A stretch of 64,000 bases of DNA from Asanoa ishikariensis (GCF_900107455.1 NZ_FNQB01000005.1:62001-126000); one strand, 5' to 3'. Positions 16,495-29,563 are shown, counted from the stretch's first letter. Translations and numbers: made by a program. Notes: generated from the letters alone by a model not told the origin.

Positions 16495-17571
16495 GCCCGG
16501 CGCCGCCAGCAACACTCGCAACTCGCGTACCGCCGCCCGCCCCGCGCGGTTCGCCCCGACCGTGCTCGCCGACGGCCCGTAGCCGACCAGATGGATCCGG
16601 GGATCGGCGACCACCCGGGTCCCGTCCATGACGACGCCGCCACCCTCGCCGCGCAGTCGCAGCGGCGCCAGGTGGTCCAGGGCCGCCCGCCAGCCGGTGG
16701 CCCACAGAATCACGTCGGCGGCCTGCCGGGTGCCGTCGGCCCAGACCACGCCGTCGGGTTCGATGCGCTCGAACATCGGCCGGCGGACCAGCACCCCGCG
16801 CTCGGCGGCGGCCGCGTACTGCGGCGTCCAGGGCAGGTCGGTGACGCTGACCACGCTGCGCGGCGGCAGCCCCTCCTTGACCCGGGCCTCGACCTTGGCG
16901 ATCACGGCCCGGCCGTACTCCTGGTCGAAGGGTCCCTCGCGGAACACCGGCGGCCGGCGGGTGACCCAGGTGGTGTCCGCGGCGACCTCGGCGACCTCCA
17001 GCAAGGTCTGCACGGCCGACGTGCCGCCGCCGACGATCACGACGCGCTGGCCGGCGAACGCGTCCGGGCCGGGGTAGTCGGCGGTGTGTAGCTGCCGGCC
17101 GCCGAACGTCTCCTGGCCCGGGTAGACGGGCCAGAACGGCCGGGTCCAGGTGCCGGTGGCGTTGACCAGCGCCCGCGTACGCCAGACGCCGTGATCGGAC
17201 TCGACCAGCAGCCGTCCGTCGTCGCCGGGGCGGACCGCGGAGACCTTGACCGGCCGCCGCACGTCGAGCGAGAACCGCCGCTCGAAGGCGGCGAAGTAGG
17301 CGGGCACCGCGTCGGCGGCACGCTCGTCCGGCGCCGGCGGGTCGAAACGCATCCCGGGCAGGTCGAAGATCCCGTGCACGGTCGCCATCCGCAGGCTCGG
17401 CCAGCGGTGCTGCCACGCGCCGCCGGGACCCGGGTTGGCGTCCAGCACGACACTGCTCAGCCCCGAGCCCCGCAGGTGGTAGGCGGCGGAAAGCCCCGCC
17501 TGCCCGGCCCCGATCACCACGACGTCGACATCCCGCACGATCACGACAACGCCGCATGCCGCCCGACGCAT
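16429..17571 (-). CDS. FAD/NAD(P)-binding monooxygenase-like protein
   Basis: A two-dinucleotide-fold flavoprotein related to FMO/CzcO-type oxidoreductases. FAD site: DVVVIGAGQAGLSAAYHL. NADPH site: VVIVGGGTSAVQTLLEVA. Between them lie FDLPGMRFD and NATGTWTRPFWP, and ILWATGWR sits near the C-terminus. It probably oxygenates a small lipophilic substrate or acts as a related reductase; the substrate is unknown. The start is uncertain: ATG 17571 lies a few residues before the first strand, and GTG codons at 17544 and 17538 are also plausible. The 3' end overlaps the rho gene on the other strand. Confidence 0.82.
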   Translation of the reverse strand: MRRAACGVVVIVRDVDVVVIGAGQAGLSAAYHLRGSGLSSVVLDANPGPGGAWQHRWPSLRMATVHGIFDLPGMRFDPPAPDERAADAVPAYFAAFERRFSLDVRRPVKVSAVRPGDDGRLLVESDHGVWRTRALVNATGTWTRPFWPVYPGQETFGGRQLHTADYPGPDAFAGQRVVIVGGGTSAVQTLLEVAEVAADTTWVTRRPPVFREGPFDQEYGRAVIAKVEARVKEGLPPRSVVSVTDLPWTPQYAAAAERGVLVRRPMFERIEPDGVVWADGTRQAADVILWATGWRAALDHLAPLRLRGEGGGVVMDGTRVVADPRIHLVGYGPSASTVGANRAGRAAVRELRVLLAAPGSGDAGVAGGAVQELGVAAGPG

Positions 17572-17952
17572 CCCGGACGGGGCGGATCTCACACCGGCTA
17601 GAGGCGTTCCGCGCAGACGAAGGTGTAGTCGCTGGTCGAGGACGACAGCAGCGGACCGACCGTGAACGAGATGTGCCGGCCGTCCTCGGGGCACTTGGTC
17701 TGGCTAGGGGTGGGCCGGCTCAGCCGGCGGCGACGAGTATCGATGCGGTTCGCCTCACGCGCCGCACGGTACCAATGCCGGGCAATGGTCTCGGCGCGGA
17801 CGCGTATCGGTCTCGGTGGCGACTCGCGGAGGTTACGGAAGGACACGCTGCGATCACGGTTGTCGCGCTTCGGCAACGGCTCGGCCACGACGGGAGCGCT
17901 GGGCCGACGACGTCTGTCCAATGAAGAGGACATGACGAGCGGGGAGGAACAG
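17572..17952. other. Intergenic region with a possible small-protein remnant
   Basis: On the minus strand about 17738 to 17598 reads SQTKCPEDGRHISFTVGPLL, then SSSTSDYTFVCAERL and a stop, which looks like a real protein C-terminus with two Cys residues. I find no start codon with a ribosome binding site that would make a sensible gene, so it may be a remnant. The rest should hold the promoter of the VWA lipoprotein gene. Confidence 0.3.
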
Positions 17953-19416
17953 ATGAAGCGCACGATGGTACGCCTCGCGGCGGTGCCAGTGGTGGCCCTG
18001 CTGGCGTTGACCGGCTGCGGCGGTGACCTGGGTGGCAGCTCGACCGGCCGCGAGGCCTCGGCACCGAACTACTCGCAGGAGGAGGACGGGAGCGGCGACC
18101 GCAATCCACTCGACGATCCACAGTCGACGTTCGCGGTGGACGTCGACACCGCCTCCTACGGCTATGCCCGGCGGGTGATCCAGGACGGCAACCTGCCCGA
18201 CCCGACGATGGTCCGGCCGGAGGAGTTCGTCAACTCGTTCGACCAGGACTACCCGGAGCCCCGCGGTGACGGCTTCGCGGTCTTCGCCGACGGCACCCGT
18301 CCGCCCGCGGCCCACCGCGCCGAGGGCGACGTGCGCATCATGCGGGTCGGGCTGCAGACCCGCTCGGAGTCCGAGTTCCGCCGCCCGGACGCCTCGCTGA
18401 CCTTCGTCGTCGACGTCTCCGGCTCGATGGCCGAGCCCGGCCGGCTCGACCTGGTCCGCGACGCCCTGCACACGCTGGTCGACCAGCTCCGCCCCACCGA
18501 CTCGGTGGCCATCGTCTCGTTCAGCGACAAGGCGAAGGTCCTGCGCGAGATGACCCGGGTGTCGGAGAAGGCCGACCTGCGCAAGGCGATCGACCGCCTG
18601 CGCCCCGACGGGAGCACCAACCTCGGCGCCGGGCTCAAGCTCGGCTACCGGGTCGCCCGTGACGGGTTCCGGGAAGGCACTTCCAACCGGGTGATCGTGC
18701 TCTCCGACGGGCTGGCCAACTCCGGCGACACCGAGGCCGACTCGATTCTGCGCCGGGTCCGCGAGGAGGCCGCCAAGGAGATCGCGCTGCTCGGTGTGGG
18801 TGTCGGCAGCGACTACGGCGACGCGCTGATGGAGCGCCTCGCCGACGGCGGCGACGGGTTCGCCGTCTACGTCAGCGAGCCGGAGCAGGCCCGCGACGTC
18901 TTCGTCAACCGGCTGCCGGCGACCCTGGAGGTGCGCGCGCTCGACGCCAAGGTCCAGGTGACCTTCGACTCCCGGGCGGTCAAGGACTACCGGCTGATCG
19001 GCTACGAGAACCGCGCGGTGGCCGACGAGGACTTCCGCAACGACAAGGTCGACGGCGGCGAGGTCGGTCCCGGGCACAGCGTGACCGCGCTCTACGAGGT
19101 GCGCCTGACCGCCGAGGACCTCGGCGCCGAGGTGGCCACCGTCCGGGTGCGCTGGCTCGACCCGGGCAACCGCAGCCCGGCCGAGGCGTCCCACCGCGTC
19201 ACCGTGGCCGACCTCGACCGCGGCTTCGAGGAGGCGGCGCCCCGGCTGACCGTCGACTACGTGGCCGCCTATCTAGCCGAGACCCTGCGCGGCGGCGAGC
19301 AGTCGATCCCGATCACGGACCTGCGCCGGATCGCCGACCGGGCCGCCGACCGCGCGGCCGACCCGGCGGTGGGCGAGCTCGCCGAACTGGTGGCCCGCGC
19401 CGAGGAACTCCGTTAG
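17953..19416 (+). CDS. VWA-domain lipoprotein (YfbK-like)
   Basis: The lipoprotein signal ends in LTGC (residue 22). A YfbK-type N-terminal region follows (STFAVDVDTASYGYARRVI, MVRPEEFVNSF), then a von Willebrand factor A domain with MIDAS motif DVSGSM (about residue 153), DSVAIVSFSD and the T in GSTNLGAGL. The C-terminal part (YRLIGYENR, GHSVTALYEV) is the region that follows VWA in this family. The protein should be membrane-anchored on the outer face and bind a divalent-metal-dependent partner; the cellular role is unknown. GGGGAGGAACAG before ATG 17953 fixes the start. The 487-aa length is normal. It appears to be monocistronic. Confidence 0.87.
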   Translation: MKRTMVRLAAVPVVALLALTGCGGDLGGSSTGREASAPNYSQEEDGSGDRNPLDDPQSTFAVDVDTASYGYARRVIQDGNLPDPTMVRPEEFVNSFDQDYPEPRGDGFAVFADGTRPPAAHRAEGDVRIMRVGLQTRSESEFRRPDASLTFVVDVSGSMAEPGRLDLVRDALHTLVDQLRPTDSVAIVSFSDKAKVLREMTRVSEKADLRKAIDRLRPDGSTNLGAGLKLGYRVARDGFREGTSNRVIVLSDGLANSGDTEADSILRRVREEAAKEIALLGVGVGSDYGDALMERLADGGDGFAVYVSEPEQARDVFVNRLPATLEVRALDAKVQVTFDSRAVKDYRLIGYENRAVADEDFRNDKVDGGEVGPGHSVTALYEVRLTAEDLGAEVATVRVRWLDPGNRSPAEASHRVTVADLDRGFEEAAPRLTVDYVAAYLAETLRGGEQSIPITDLRRIADRAADRAADPAVGELAELVARAEELR

Positions 19417-19506
19417 GGCCGCGTCCTGACCGTCGCCGGGCTGGGACGGGCGCCGACCAGGCGCCGGTCCGCACCTCGGACCGGCATGAGCGAGCTCGCC
19501 ACTCCG

Positions 19507-20568
19507 CTAGAACGTGTCGAACGGCTCCGGGCGCACGCAGGTCGTGCGCACCGGTAGTCGTTCGCCGCGCTCGGCGGCGGCGTGGATGGTCTCCATCGTG
19601 TCGAGCACGTGCAGGGCCAGCGTCGCGGACGCCCGGTGGTCGCGGCCGGCCTCGATGGCCGCGACCATCTCGGCGACACCGAGGCCTCGGGAGTTTTCCG
19701 ACCAGGGCGTGCGTAGCGGCTCCTCCCGCCACTCGGTGTCGCCCTTGCCGCGGGACAGCACCGGCCCGCCGAAGTTGTTGGGGTCGTGCACGACCAGCGT
19801 GCCGTCGCTGCCGTAGAGCTCGATGCCGTGCGGGACGGTCGAGGCGGGCACGTCGAAGCTGAACACGGCGGTGACGGTCGCGCCGCCCTCGAACTCGAGC
19901 ACCGCGCTGACGTGCGTCGGCACCTCGACCGGGATCTCCCGGCCCTGCGGGGTGCGCCGGGTCGGCGAGCCGGAGGTGGCCACGGCGCTGGCGGCGGCCA
20001 CCGGGCCGAGCAGGTTGACCAGCGCGGTCAGGTAGTAGGGACCCATGTCGAACAGCGGCCCGCCGCCGCGCTGGTAGTAGAAGTCGGGCTCGGGGTGCCA
20101 GTGCTCGTGGCCGGGGGAGAGCATGTGCACCGCGCCGGCGCGTGGGGTGCCGATGGCGCCCTCGTCGAGCAGGGCGCGGGCGGTCTGTAGGCCGGCCCCT
20201 AGGAAGGTGTCGGGCGCGCTGCCGACCCGCACGTTGTGCTGGGCCGCCTCGACCAGCAGCTCGCGGCCGTCATCGGTGGTGAGGGCCAGCGGCTTCTCGG
20301 CGTAGACGTGCTTGCCCGCCCGGACGGCGGCCAGGCCGACCGCCACGTGGGCCGCCGGGATGGTGAGGTTGACCACAAGGTCGACCGAGTCGTCGACCAG
20401 GAGGTCGTCGACGCTGCCGGCGGACGGGATGCCGTGCTGGGCCGCAGCCTCCTTGGCCCGCCCGACGTCGAGGTCCGCGCAGCGTACAACCTCGGTCTGG
20501 GGCAGTTGGGGCAGGTTTTGGAAGTAAATCCCGCTGATCTTGCCGCACCCGATCACACCGATACGCAT
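19507..20568 (-). CDS. Gfo/Idh/MocA-family oxidoreductase
   Basis: The NAD(P)-dependent sugar-type dehydrogenase has 353 aa. [16 protein letters not shown] is the Rossmann start, [14 protein letters not shown] contains the conserved EKP Lys, and the C-terminal half contains the expected [20 protein letters not shown] segment. These enzymes oxidise or reduce sugars, inositols or sugar nucleotides; the substrate cannot be read. The open frame on this strand extends past 22 kb, but only as antisense of lipoamide dehydrogenase, so ATG 20568 is used. The divergent lpd start is 54 bp away and the two share a promoter region. Confidence 0.9.
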   Translation of the reverse strand: MRIGVIGCGKISGIYFQNLPQLPQTEVVRCADLDVGRAKEAAAQHGIPSAGSVDDLLVDDSVDLVVNLTIPAAHVAVGLAAVRAGKHVYAEKPLALTTDDGRELLVEAAQHNVRVGSAPDTFLGAGLQTARALLDEGAIGTPRAGAVHMLSPGHEHWHPEPDFYYQRGGGPLFDMGPYYLTALVNLLGPVAAASAVATSGSPTRRTPQGREIPVEVPTHVSAVLEFEGGATVTAVFSFDVPASTVPHGIELYGSDGTLVVHDPNNFGGPVLSRGKGDTEWREEPLRTPWSENSRGLGVAEMVAAIEAGRDHRASATLALHVLDTMETIHAAAERGERLPVRTTCVRPEPFDTF

Positions 20569-20622
20569 GCGGCGGATGCTAGTCGCGGGCACCGACACTT
20601 CGGGAGTCCTAGGCTTGCGGGT

Positions 20623-22011
20623 ATGACTGAGCATTTCGATCTCGTCGTTCTCGGCGCGGGCCCGGGCGGCTACACCGCCGCGGTCCGTGGCGCCCAACTC
20701 GGCCTGCGGACCGCGGTCGTCGAGGAGCGCTACTGGGGCGGCGTGTGTCTCAACGTGGGCTGCATCCCCTCGAAGGCGCTGCTGCGCAACGCGGAGCTCA
20801 ACCACATCTTCACGAACGAGCGCAAGACGTTCGGCATCAACGTGACAGGTGAGGTGACCTTCGACTACGGCGCCGCGTTCACGCGCAGCCGCAAGGTCGC
20901 CGACGGGCGGGTGCGCGGCGTGCACTACCTGATGAAGAAGAACGGCATCACCGAGATCAACGGGCGGGGCACGTTCGTCGACGCCCACACGCTGGCCATC
21001 GGCGACCAGACCGTGACGTTCGACAACTGCATCATCGCGACCGGCGCCTCGACCCGACTGATCCCCGGCACCTCGCTGTCCGACCGGGTCGTCACGTACG
21101 AGGAGCAGATCCTGAGCTCTGAGCTGCCGTCGTCGATCGTGATCGCGGGCGCCGGTGCGATCGGGGTCGAGTTCGCGTACGTGCTGCACAACTACGGCGT
21201 CAAGGTCACGATCGTCGAGTTCCTCGACCGGATGCTGCCGCTGGAGGACGAGGAGGTCTCGGCGGAGCTGCTCAAGCGCTACAAGCGCCTCGGCGTCGAG
21301 GTGCTGGTGTCGACCAAGGTCGAGTCGGTGTCCGAGTCCGAGTCCGGTGTGCAGGTGACCGTGTCGAACACCGAGGGGCAGAGCCGCGTCATCGAGGCCG
21401 ACAAGCTGCTTCAGGCGATCGGCTTCCAGCCCAATGTCACCGGGTACGGGCTGGAGAGCACCGGTGTGTCGCTCACCGATCGTGGGGCGATCGCGGTCGA
21501 CGGGCGTGGGCGTACCAACGTGTCCGGCATCTATGCCATCGGTGACGTGACCGCCAAGCTGATGCTCGCGCACGCCGCCGAGAGCATGGGCGTCATCGCC
21601 GCCGAGACGATCGCGAACGCGGAGACCATGGAGCTCGACTTCGTGATGATCCCGCGGGCGACGTTCTGCCAGCCGCAGGTGGCCAGCTTCGGCTACACGG
21701 AGGCGCAGGCCCTGGCAGCGGGGTACGACGTGCAGGTCGCGAAGTTCCCCTTCACCGCCAACGGCAAGTCGAACGGGCTCGGTGACACGGTCGGGTTCGT
21801 CAAGATCCTCTCGGATTCGAAATACGGCGAGCTGCTGGGTGCCCATCTGATCGGGCCTGAGGTGACCGAGTTGCTGCCGGAGCTGACGTTGGCCCAGCAG
21901 TGGGATCTGAGCGTGCACGAGGTGGGGCGCAACGTGCACTCGCACCCGACCCTGAGCGAGGCGGTCAAGGAGGCCATCCACGGTCTCGCGGGGCACATGA
22001 TCAATATGTGA
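20623..22011 (+). CDS. lpdA: Dihydrolipoyl dehydrogenase
   Basis: This is the E3 flavoprotein of 2-oxoacid dehydrogenase complexes: it reoxidises dihydrolipoamide with NAD+. It shows the FAD site [14 protein letters not shown], redox disulfide [20 protein letters not shown] site [15 protein letters not shown], the second FAD strand GIYAIGDVT, and the catalytic His-Glu pair in [16 protein letters not shown]. Length (462 aa) is standard. ATG 20623 follows closely after TAGGCT (20611-20616), which could be a -10 for a leaderless transcript. No E1 or E2 genes are nearby, as is common in actinobacteria. Confidence 0.93.
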   Translation: MTEHFDLVVLGAGPGGYTAAVRGAQLGLRTAVVEERYWGGVCLNVGCIPSKALLRNAELNHIFTNERKTFGINVTGEVTFDYGAAFTRSRKVADGRVRGVHYLMKKNGITEINGRGTFVDAHTLAIGDQTVTFDNCIIATGASTRLIPGTSLSDRVVTYEEQILSSELPSSIVIAGAGAIGVEFAYVLHNYGVKVTIVEFLDRMLPLEDEEVSAELLKRYKRLGVEVLVSTKVESVSESESGVQVTVSNTEGQSRVIEADKLLQAIGFQPNVTGYGLESTGVSLTDRGAIAVDGRGRTNVSGIYAIGDVTAKLMLAHAAESMGVIAAETIANAETMELDFVMIPRATFCQPQVASFGYTEAQALAAGYDVQVAKFPFTANGKSNGLGDTVGFVKILSDSKYGELLGAHLIGPEVTELLPELTLAQQWDLSVHEVGRNVHSHPTLSEAVKEAIHGLAGHMINM

Positions 22012-22104
22012 GGCGGTTTCGCGCGACTCGCCGGTAGTGGGTTGACGCAGCGTCGCCGGACGACTCCAATGCGAGGAGCTTCGATGCTTCTTGGGGAGGG
22101 TCCG

Positions 22105-25095
<2,991 letters not shown>

Positions 25096-25178
25096 GTCAA
25101 GACGGCCCGCTACAACGGCGGCGGCGCCTTTACCGTGCTGCCGCGGTCGGTGGCGGTTCGTGTCGTAGCCTCAGCTCC

Positions 25179-25478
25179 GTGCCCGCACCACCGCCGCTGC
25201 TACGCGCGACCTGGCCCACGTTCGCGGCGGAGCTCGCCGCCGCCCTCGACGAGCCTGGGCTGAAAGACCAGGTCGACCGACTGCGCGTGGTCGAGGAATG
25301 CGGCTGCGGTGACGACTTCTGCCGGAGCTTCCACACGGCCCCGAAACCCACCGGCCCGTACAGCGCAGGCCACCGCAACCTGGAACTTCCCGCACCGTGG
25401 CCGGGCTACCTCATCCTCGACGTGGTCGACGACGAGATCGTCTTCGTCGAGGTCCTCTACCGGTCGCCGCTGAACTGA
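25179..25478 (+). CDS. Small conserved hypothetical protein
   Basis: This 99-aa protein has a compact C-rich centre (EECGCGDDFCRSFHTAPKPT) and an acidic C-terminal strand (LVVD-type: GYLILDVVDDEIVFVEVLYR). The pattern is familiar from small uncharacterised actinobacterial proteins; I know no function. The three Cys and one His could bind a metal. It starts at GTG 25179, about 10 bases after the duplicated pullulanase end, with no obvious ribosome binding site, so the duplication may have displaced its normal upstream region. Confidence 0.6.
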   Translation: MPAPPPLLRATWPTFAAELAAALDEPGLKDQVDRLRVVEECGCGDDFCRSFHTAPKPTGPYSAGHRNLELPAPWPGYLILDVVDDEIVFVEVLYRSPLN

Positions 25479-25710
25479 CATCGACCCCAGCTTTGCCCCG
25501 CCACCCGGTGGTAGGACGACGACGCCGACGGGGCTGGCGCCCCTGGTTACCTGGGGCTGCGTCTGCGGCGACGCCGATGGAGCTGACGAGCGACCTCGCC
25601 CCCGCGGCGTCTGCTACGGCGCCGGCGGCGGACTCAGCTCGCCCGGCGTTTGTCGCTGGTGGCGGATAACTCGGTCGCGAAATGTCGTACCCCCTCGTCA
25701 AGATGACCCC

Positions 25711-27042
25711 ATGTTCCGCGACGTCCTGCCCCAACGACCCGAGGCCCGGCGGTTGCTGGCCGCCACCTTCTTCTCCGCCACCGGGCGGGGCTTGACGCTG
25801 CCGTTCATGTACATCTACCTGACCGACGTGCGCCACCTGCCGTCCGGCACCGCGGGCCTGGTCATCGGCTGGATGGCGGTGTGCGCGCTGGCCATCGGGG
25901 CACTCGGCGGCTGGGCGGTCGACCGCTACGGCGCGCGCCGCGTCGTGCTTCCCATGCTCCTGGTCGAGGCGGTCGGCGTGGGCAGCGTCGGCTTCGCGCA
26001 CACCGCATGGCAGGCTCTCGCGTCGGTCACCCTGGTCGGCGCGGGCGGCGGCGTGATCTGGGCGGCCAACACGACGATCCTGTCGTCGGTCACCGACGGC
26101 CTGGAGCGGCAGAAGACCTTCGGCCTGAGCTTCGCCCTGCTCAACCTGGGCATCGGTGCGGGCACGGTGATCGCCGGCTCGATCGTCGACTCCAGCCGCC
26201 CCGGCACGTTCCAACTTGTCTACCTGATCGACGCGTCGCTCTACCTGGTCCCGTTCGTCAACCTGTTGACCATGCCCGGCGTCGGCCGCCGACTAGCCCC
26301 CGACGGCAGCGGCGCCGCGCCGACGCGACAGCGCCAGCCCGGCTACCGAGAGGTCTTCGCGCATCGCGGCTTCCGCCGGCTGCTGCTGTTCAGCATCGTG
26401 CTCACGATCAGCGGCTACGCCCAGCTCGAAGTCGGTTTCACTGCCTTCTCGGTCAACGTGGCCCAGGTGACCCCGCAGGTCGTCGCCTACGCCTTCACGG
26501 CCAACACCCTGGTCATCGTCCTGGCCCAACTGTTCGTCGTGCGCCTGATCCAGGGCCGCAGCCGCACCCGCCTGCTGTCCGTGGTCGGGGTCATCATGGC
26601 CGCCTCGTGGCTGATCCTCGCCGTGGCGGGCGTGACAGACAATCGCAACACGGCGATCGCGATCGTGGCGGTCATCGCGTGCGCGGCGGTCTTCGCCTTC
26701 GGCGAGACGCTGCTGTCCCCAATCAGCCCGACGCTGCTCAACTCGCTGGCGACCGACGAACTACGCGGCCGCTTCAACGCCCTCGGCGCGATGGTCTGGG
26801 GCATCAGCGGCATCGTCGGCCCGATCACCGCGGCCCCGCTGATCGGCGGCGGTCACAGCTCGGTCTGGCTCGGCCTGACCGTCGCGGGCTGTCTGATCTC
26901 GGCCGTATTGGCGGCCTCCCTACGCAAGGTCATCACCGCGGAACAAGACGGGCGCGTCCCATCGGCAGCGCCGGATGAGCCTGGCGGGGCGGCGCCGACA
27001 GAGAACGAAGCACCGGCCACGCCGGCCACCGCGGGTCGGTGA
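25711..27042 (+). CDS. Major facilitator superfamily transporter
   Basis: 443 aa with about twelve hydrophobic segments. The MFS motif A between helices 2 and 3 is recognisable as GGWAVDRYGARRVVLP, and the second half repeats the fold (ELRGRFNALGAMVWGISGI). The C-terminus is a Pro/Ala/Glu-rich tail (PSAAPDEPGGAAPTENEAPA). It is most like drug or metabolite exporters; the substrate is unknown. It is monocistronic, about 230 bp after the small hypothetical gene with nothing supported between. Confidence 0.85.
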   Translation: MFRDVLPQRPEARRLLAATFFSATGRGLTLPFMYIYLTDVRHLPSGTAGLVIGWMAVCALAIGALGGWAVDRYGARRVVLPMLLVEAVGVGSVGFAHTAWQALASVTLVGAGGGVIWAANTTILSSVTDGLERQKTFGLSFALLNLGIGAGTVIAGSIVDSSRPGTFQLVYLIDASLYLVPFVNLLTMPGVGRRLAPDGSGAAPTRQRQPGYREVFAHRGFRRLLLFSIVLTISGYAQLEVGFTAFSVNVAQVTPQVVAYAFTANTLVIVLAQLFVVRLIQGRSRTRLLSVVGVIMAASWLILAVAGVTDNRNTAIAIVAVIACAAVFAFGETLLSPISPTLLNSLATDELRGRFNALGAMVWGISGIVGPITAAPLIGGGHSSVWLGLTVAGCLISAVLAASLRKVITAEQDGRVPSAAPDEPGGAAPTENEAPATPATAGR

Positions 27043-27226
27043 GCAGCAGGAAGAACATGGCGGTGTCGTCGGACCCGCGGGGAGGGACGGGTGTTGCCGC
27101 CCTCGCTGCGGGTCCGATCGACGGCTCGTCGGCCCGCCGGCCGACCCCCGACCGCGAGGCGGCGCGGCAGCCCGCCGCCGCGGGTGACGACGACACCGTC
27201 AGCTAGCTCGCTGCGGGCTGTACCTC

Positions 27227-27631
27227 TTATGCCGGGTGTTGCCGCCGTTGCCAGTTGGCTTCGTCGCCCGGCTCCGGCAGCACGCTGCCATGCTCGACCG
27301 CTGACCGGGCCGGGCTGTCGTCGATGACAACCAGCACTTGTTTCTCGCTCTTGTGGGTGATCGTCGCCGCCGCCTTGGACACCTCCAACGCCAGCCGGGT
27401 CACGTCTGGCTGGGGATGTCCACGTCGTGCCCACCCGCTGATCAGGACCGGTGTTCCCGGCTCCGAGCCTACGTAGACGTTGTCGGTGGGTAGCTCGGTG
27501 AAGACCACGTTGACGTAGTCCGGTGGAACGTGGTTGATGGCCGAGTGAATCTTGCTGATCTCCGCCGCGAGCGAGGCCTTGGCGTCGTTCGTCAGCGTGC
27601 CCTCGGCGGTTGTGCAGGTGTAGATGGGCAT
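27227..27631 (-). CDS. Tautomerase-superfamily protein (cis-CaaD/MSAD-like length)
   Basis: Starting at ATG 27631 the protein begins MPIYTCTTAEGTLTNDAKAS, so removal of Met would expose the catalytic Pro1 of the 4-oxalocrotonate tautomerase superfamily. At 134 aa it is a fused two-unit form, and VNVVFTELPTDNVYVG matches the second beta-alpha-beta region. Family members tautomerise or hydrate/decarboxylate unsaturated oxoacids. It lies 69 bp downstream of the benzoylformate-decarboxylase-like gene on the same strand and probably shares its transcript. A GGAG lies about 10 bases before the start. Confidence 0.8.
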   Translation of the reverse strand: MPIYTCTTAEGTLTNDAKASLAAEISKIHSAINHVPPDYVNVVFTELPTDNVYVGSEPGTPVLISGWARRGHPQPDVTRLALEVSKAAATITHKSEKQVLVVIDDSPARSAVEHGSVLPEPGDEANWQRRQHPA

Positions 27632-27700
27632 TCGTCGTCTCCGGATCACTGGACCGGTCGGTGCCCGGAGGCCGGAGCGGACCGGCCTCCGGGCTAAGGC

Positions 27701-29320
27701 TCAGAGAGTCGTCTTCTGCGGCTGGGTCCGCACCACGATGACCGTGGGACCGTCCGCGGCCAGCGCCGTCCGGAACTCCTGCTCGAGTTCGGCGATCGTC
27801 TCGACCTCGGCGGCCCCGCATCCCAGACCGTGGGCCTCGGCGGCGATGTCCAGGTCTGGCAGGTCCATTCCCGGCACGCCGGGCGTGTGTTCCAGCTCGG
27901 CGAACGACTTGAGAATCGAGTACTCGCCGTTGCGCATGGCGACGAACACGATCGGCAGGTTGTGCTGGGCGGCGGTCCACAGGCTCTGGATGGAGTAGTG
28001 GAAAGAGCCGTCTCCGATCAGCCCGATCACGGGACGGTCGTCGCCGCTGTCGCGCAGCCCCAGGGCGACGCCGACCGTGGCCGGCAGGCCCCAGCCGATG
28101 CCGCCGCTGGGCGTGCCGTAGTACGACTCCGGCTCGATGGTCGGCAGCCACTCCGCGTGTTGGGCCATCGTCGAGGTGGACTCGTTGAGGATGACGGCGT
28201 GCGGCGGCCGCAAACGGCTCAGTGCCGCGTACACCTCGTCCGGGGTCAGCGGGCTGCTCTCCTTCGCGGGCAGCTTGTGCGGCCATGACAGCGTGGCCGG
28301 TGGCGTGCGGTCACTTCCGTCCGCCACGAGCTCGGTGAGCGACTCCATCGTCATCCGGGCGTCGCCCAGCAGGCTGTCACCGACCCGCGCCGCGCCCGCC
28401 TGCATCGGGTCGTGCGTGATCTGCAGGAGATCCGTGCCGTGCGGCAGGATGTCGCCCGCCACGAACGGGTAGTACCGGAACACCTCGGCCCCGACGACCA
28501 CGACCAGGTCATGGCCGGCAAGGCGGCCGCTGATCTCCGCGTACGACATTCCGACCGGCCCTTGATAGAGCCTGTGGTCCTCGGGGAACGAGCCGCGGTC
28601 GGAGAGCGGTGCACTGAAAACGGCGGCGTTCAGCTTCTCCGCCAACGCCACCGCGGCCTGCCAGCCGTGTGCGCGGTCCACGTCCGGGCCGATGATCAGT
28701 GCCGGGTGCTGGCTCGCGCTGATCCGGTCGGCGAAGTGCCGCAGCCGCGCCGGATCGGGTGCGAAGGTGCTGCTGACCGAGCGACGGATGGCCGGGCCCT
28801 CCAGCGGGCGGTCCCAGTCGTCGAGCGGGATGGAGAGGTAGACCGGCCCAGCCGGCGGTTGCAGCGCCATCGCGTAGGCGCGCATGAACGCCTCGGGCAC
28901 GTCCTCGGCGCGGGCCGGCTCGTACGACCACTTCACCCACGGGCGCGGCATGTTGGTGGCGTCCGGATTGCTGAGGTACGGATCGCCGATCACCATCTCG
29001 CGGTGTTGCTGCCCACTCGTGACGATCAGGGGAGTGTGGCCCTTGTTCGCGGCCACCATGTTGCCCATGCTGTTGCCGAGCCCGGCGACCGAATGCAGGT
29101 TGACCAGGGCCGGTCGCCCGGTCGACTGGGCGAACCCGTCAGCGATCCCGATCGCCGACGCCTCCTGGAGCGCCAGCACGTAGGTGAAGTCGTCCGGGAA
29201 GTCGCTCAGGAAAGTCTGCTCGGTGGACCCTGGGTTGCCGAAAACCGTTGTCAGGCCGAGCGACCTGAGCAGATCGTACGTGACATTGTGGACAGTGGTC
29301 TTGACGTGGTTGTCGCCCAT
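27701..29320 (-). CDS. ThDP-dependent decarboxylase, benzoylformate decarboxylase-like
   Basis: The protein has 539 aa. ThDP enzyme features: TVFGNPGSTEQTFLSDFPDD (contains the Ser equivalent to Ser26 of MdlC), LALQEASAIGIADG (catalytic Glu47), VNLHSVAGLGNSMG (His70), LNESTSTMAQH, and the ThDP motif GDGSFHYSIQSLWTAAQHNL. All are closest to benzoylformate decarboxylase, which releases CO2 from phenylglyoxylate. The second active-site His (His281 in MdlC, within FRYHQ) is Tyr here (EVFRYYPFVAG), so substrate or activity may differ. The downstream tautomerase suggests a small oxoacid-degrading operon. Confidence 0.85.
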   Translation of the reverse strand: MGDNHVKTTVHNVTYDLLRSLGLTTVFGNPGSTEQTFLSDFPDDFTYVLALQEASAIGIADGFAQSTGRPALVNLHSVAGLGNSMGNMVAANKGHTPLIVTSGQQHREMVIGDPYLSNPDATNMPRPWVKWSYEPARAEDVPEAFMRAYAMALQPPAGPVYLSIPLDDWDRPLEGPAIRRSVSSTFAPDPARLRHFADRISASQHPALIIGPDVDRAHGWQAAVALAEKLNAAVFSAPLSDRGSFPEDHRLYQGPVGMSYAEISGRLAGHDLVVVVGAEVFRYYPFVAGDILPHGTDLLQITHDPMQAGAARVGDSLLGDARMTMESLTELVADGSDRTPPATLSWPHKLPAKESSPLTPDEVYAALSRLRPPHAVILNESTSTMAQHAEWLPTIEPESYYGTPSGGIGWGLPATVGVALGLRDSGDDRPVIGLIGDGSFHYSIQSLWTAAQHNLPIVFVAMRNGEYSILKSFAELEHTPGVPGMDLPDLDIAAEAHGLGCGAAEVETIAELEQEFRTALAADGPTVIVVRTQPQKTTL

Positions 29321-29563
29321 CTTGGGAGATCAGCTCCCTCGCTATCGCGTGGACGCGACACTCCCCAGAGGGTCGTCGTGAAGATTCGGACGACCGGCCG
29401 ATGCGGCGTGCCGTCCGGCGCACCGCCCACGAACCGGACACGTTTAAAGCAAAAATGGTAACGGCCAGGCCGCACCTGATGTCGCCGATTCAGCGAACTC
29501 CCGCAGCGCACCTCGATAACGTCGGCTGCAGCGAGTGCCTTACGTTGGGGAGGAGGCCGAGCC
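29321..29563. other. Divergent promoter region
   Basis: 243 bp between the decarboxylase start (minus) and the cupin pseudogene (plus). It contains an unusually AT-rich patch for this genome (CGTTTAAAGCAAAAATGGTAAC, about 29440-29462), a likely promoter core. GGGAGGAGG (29549-29557) is the ribosome binding site of the rightward gene. Confidence 0.4.
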
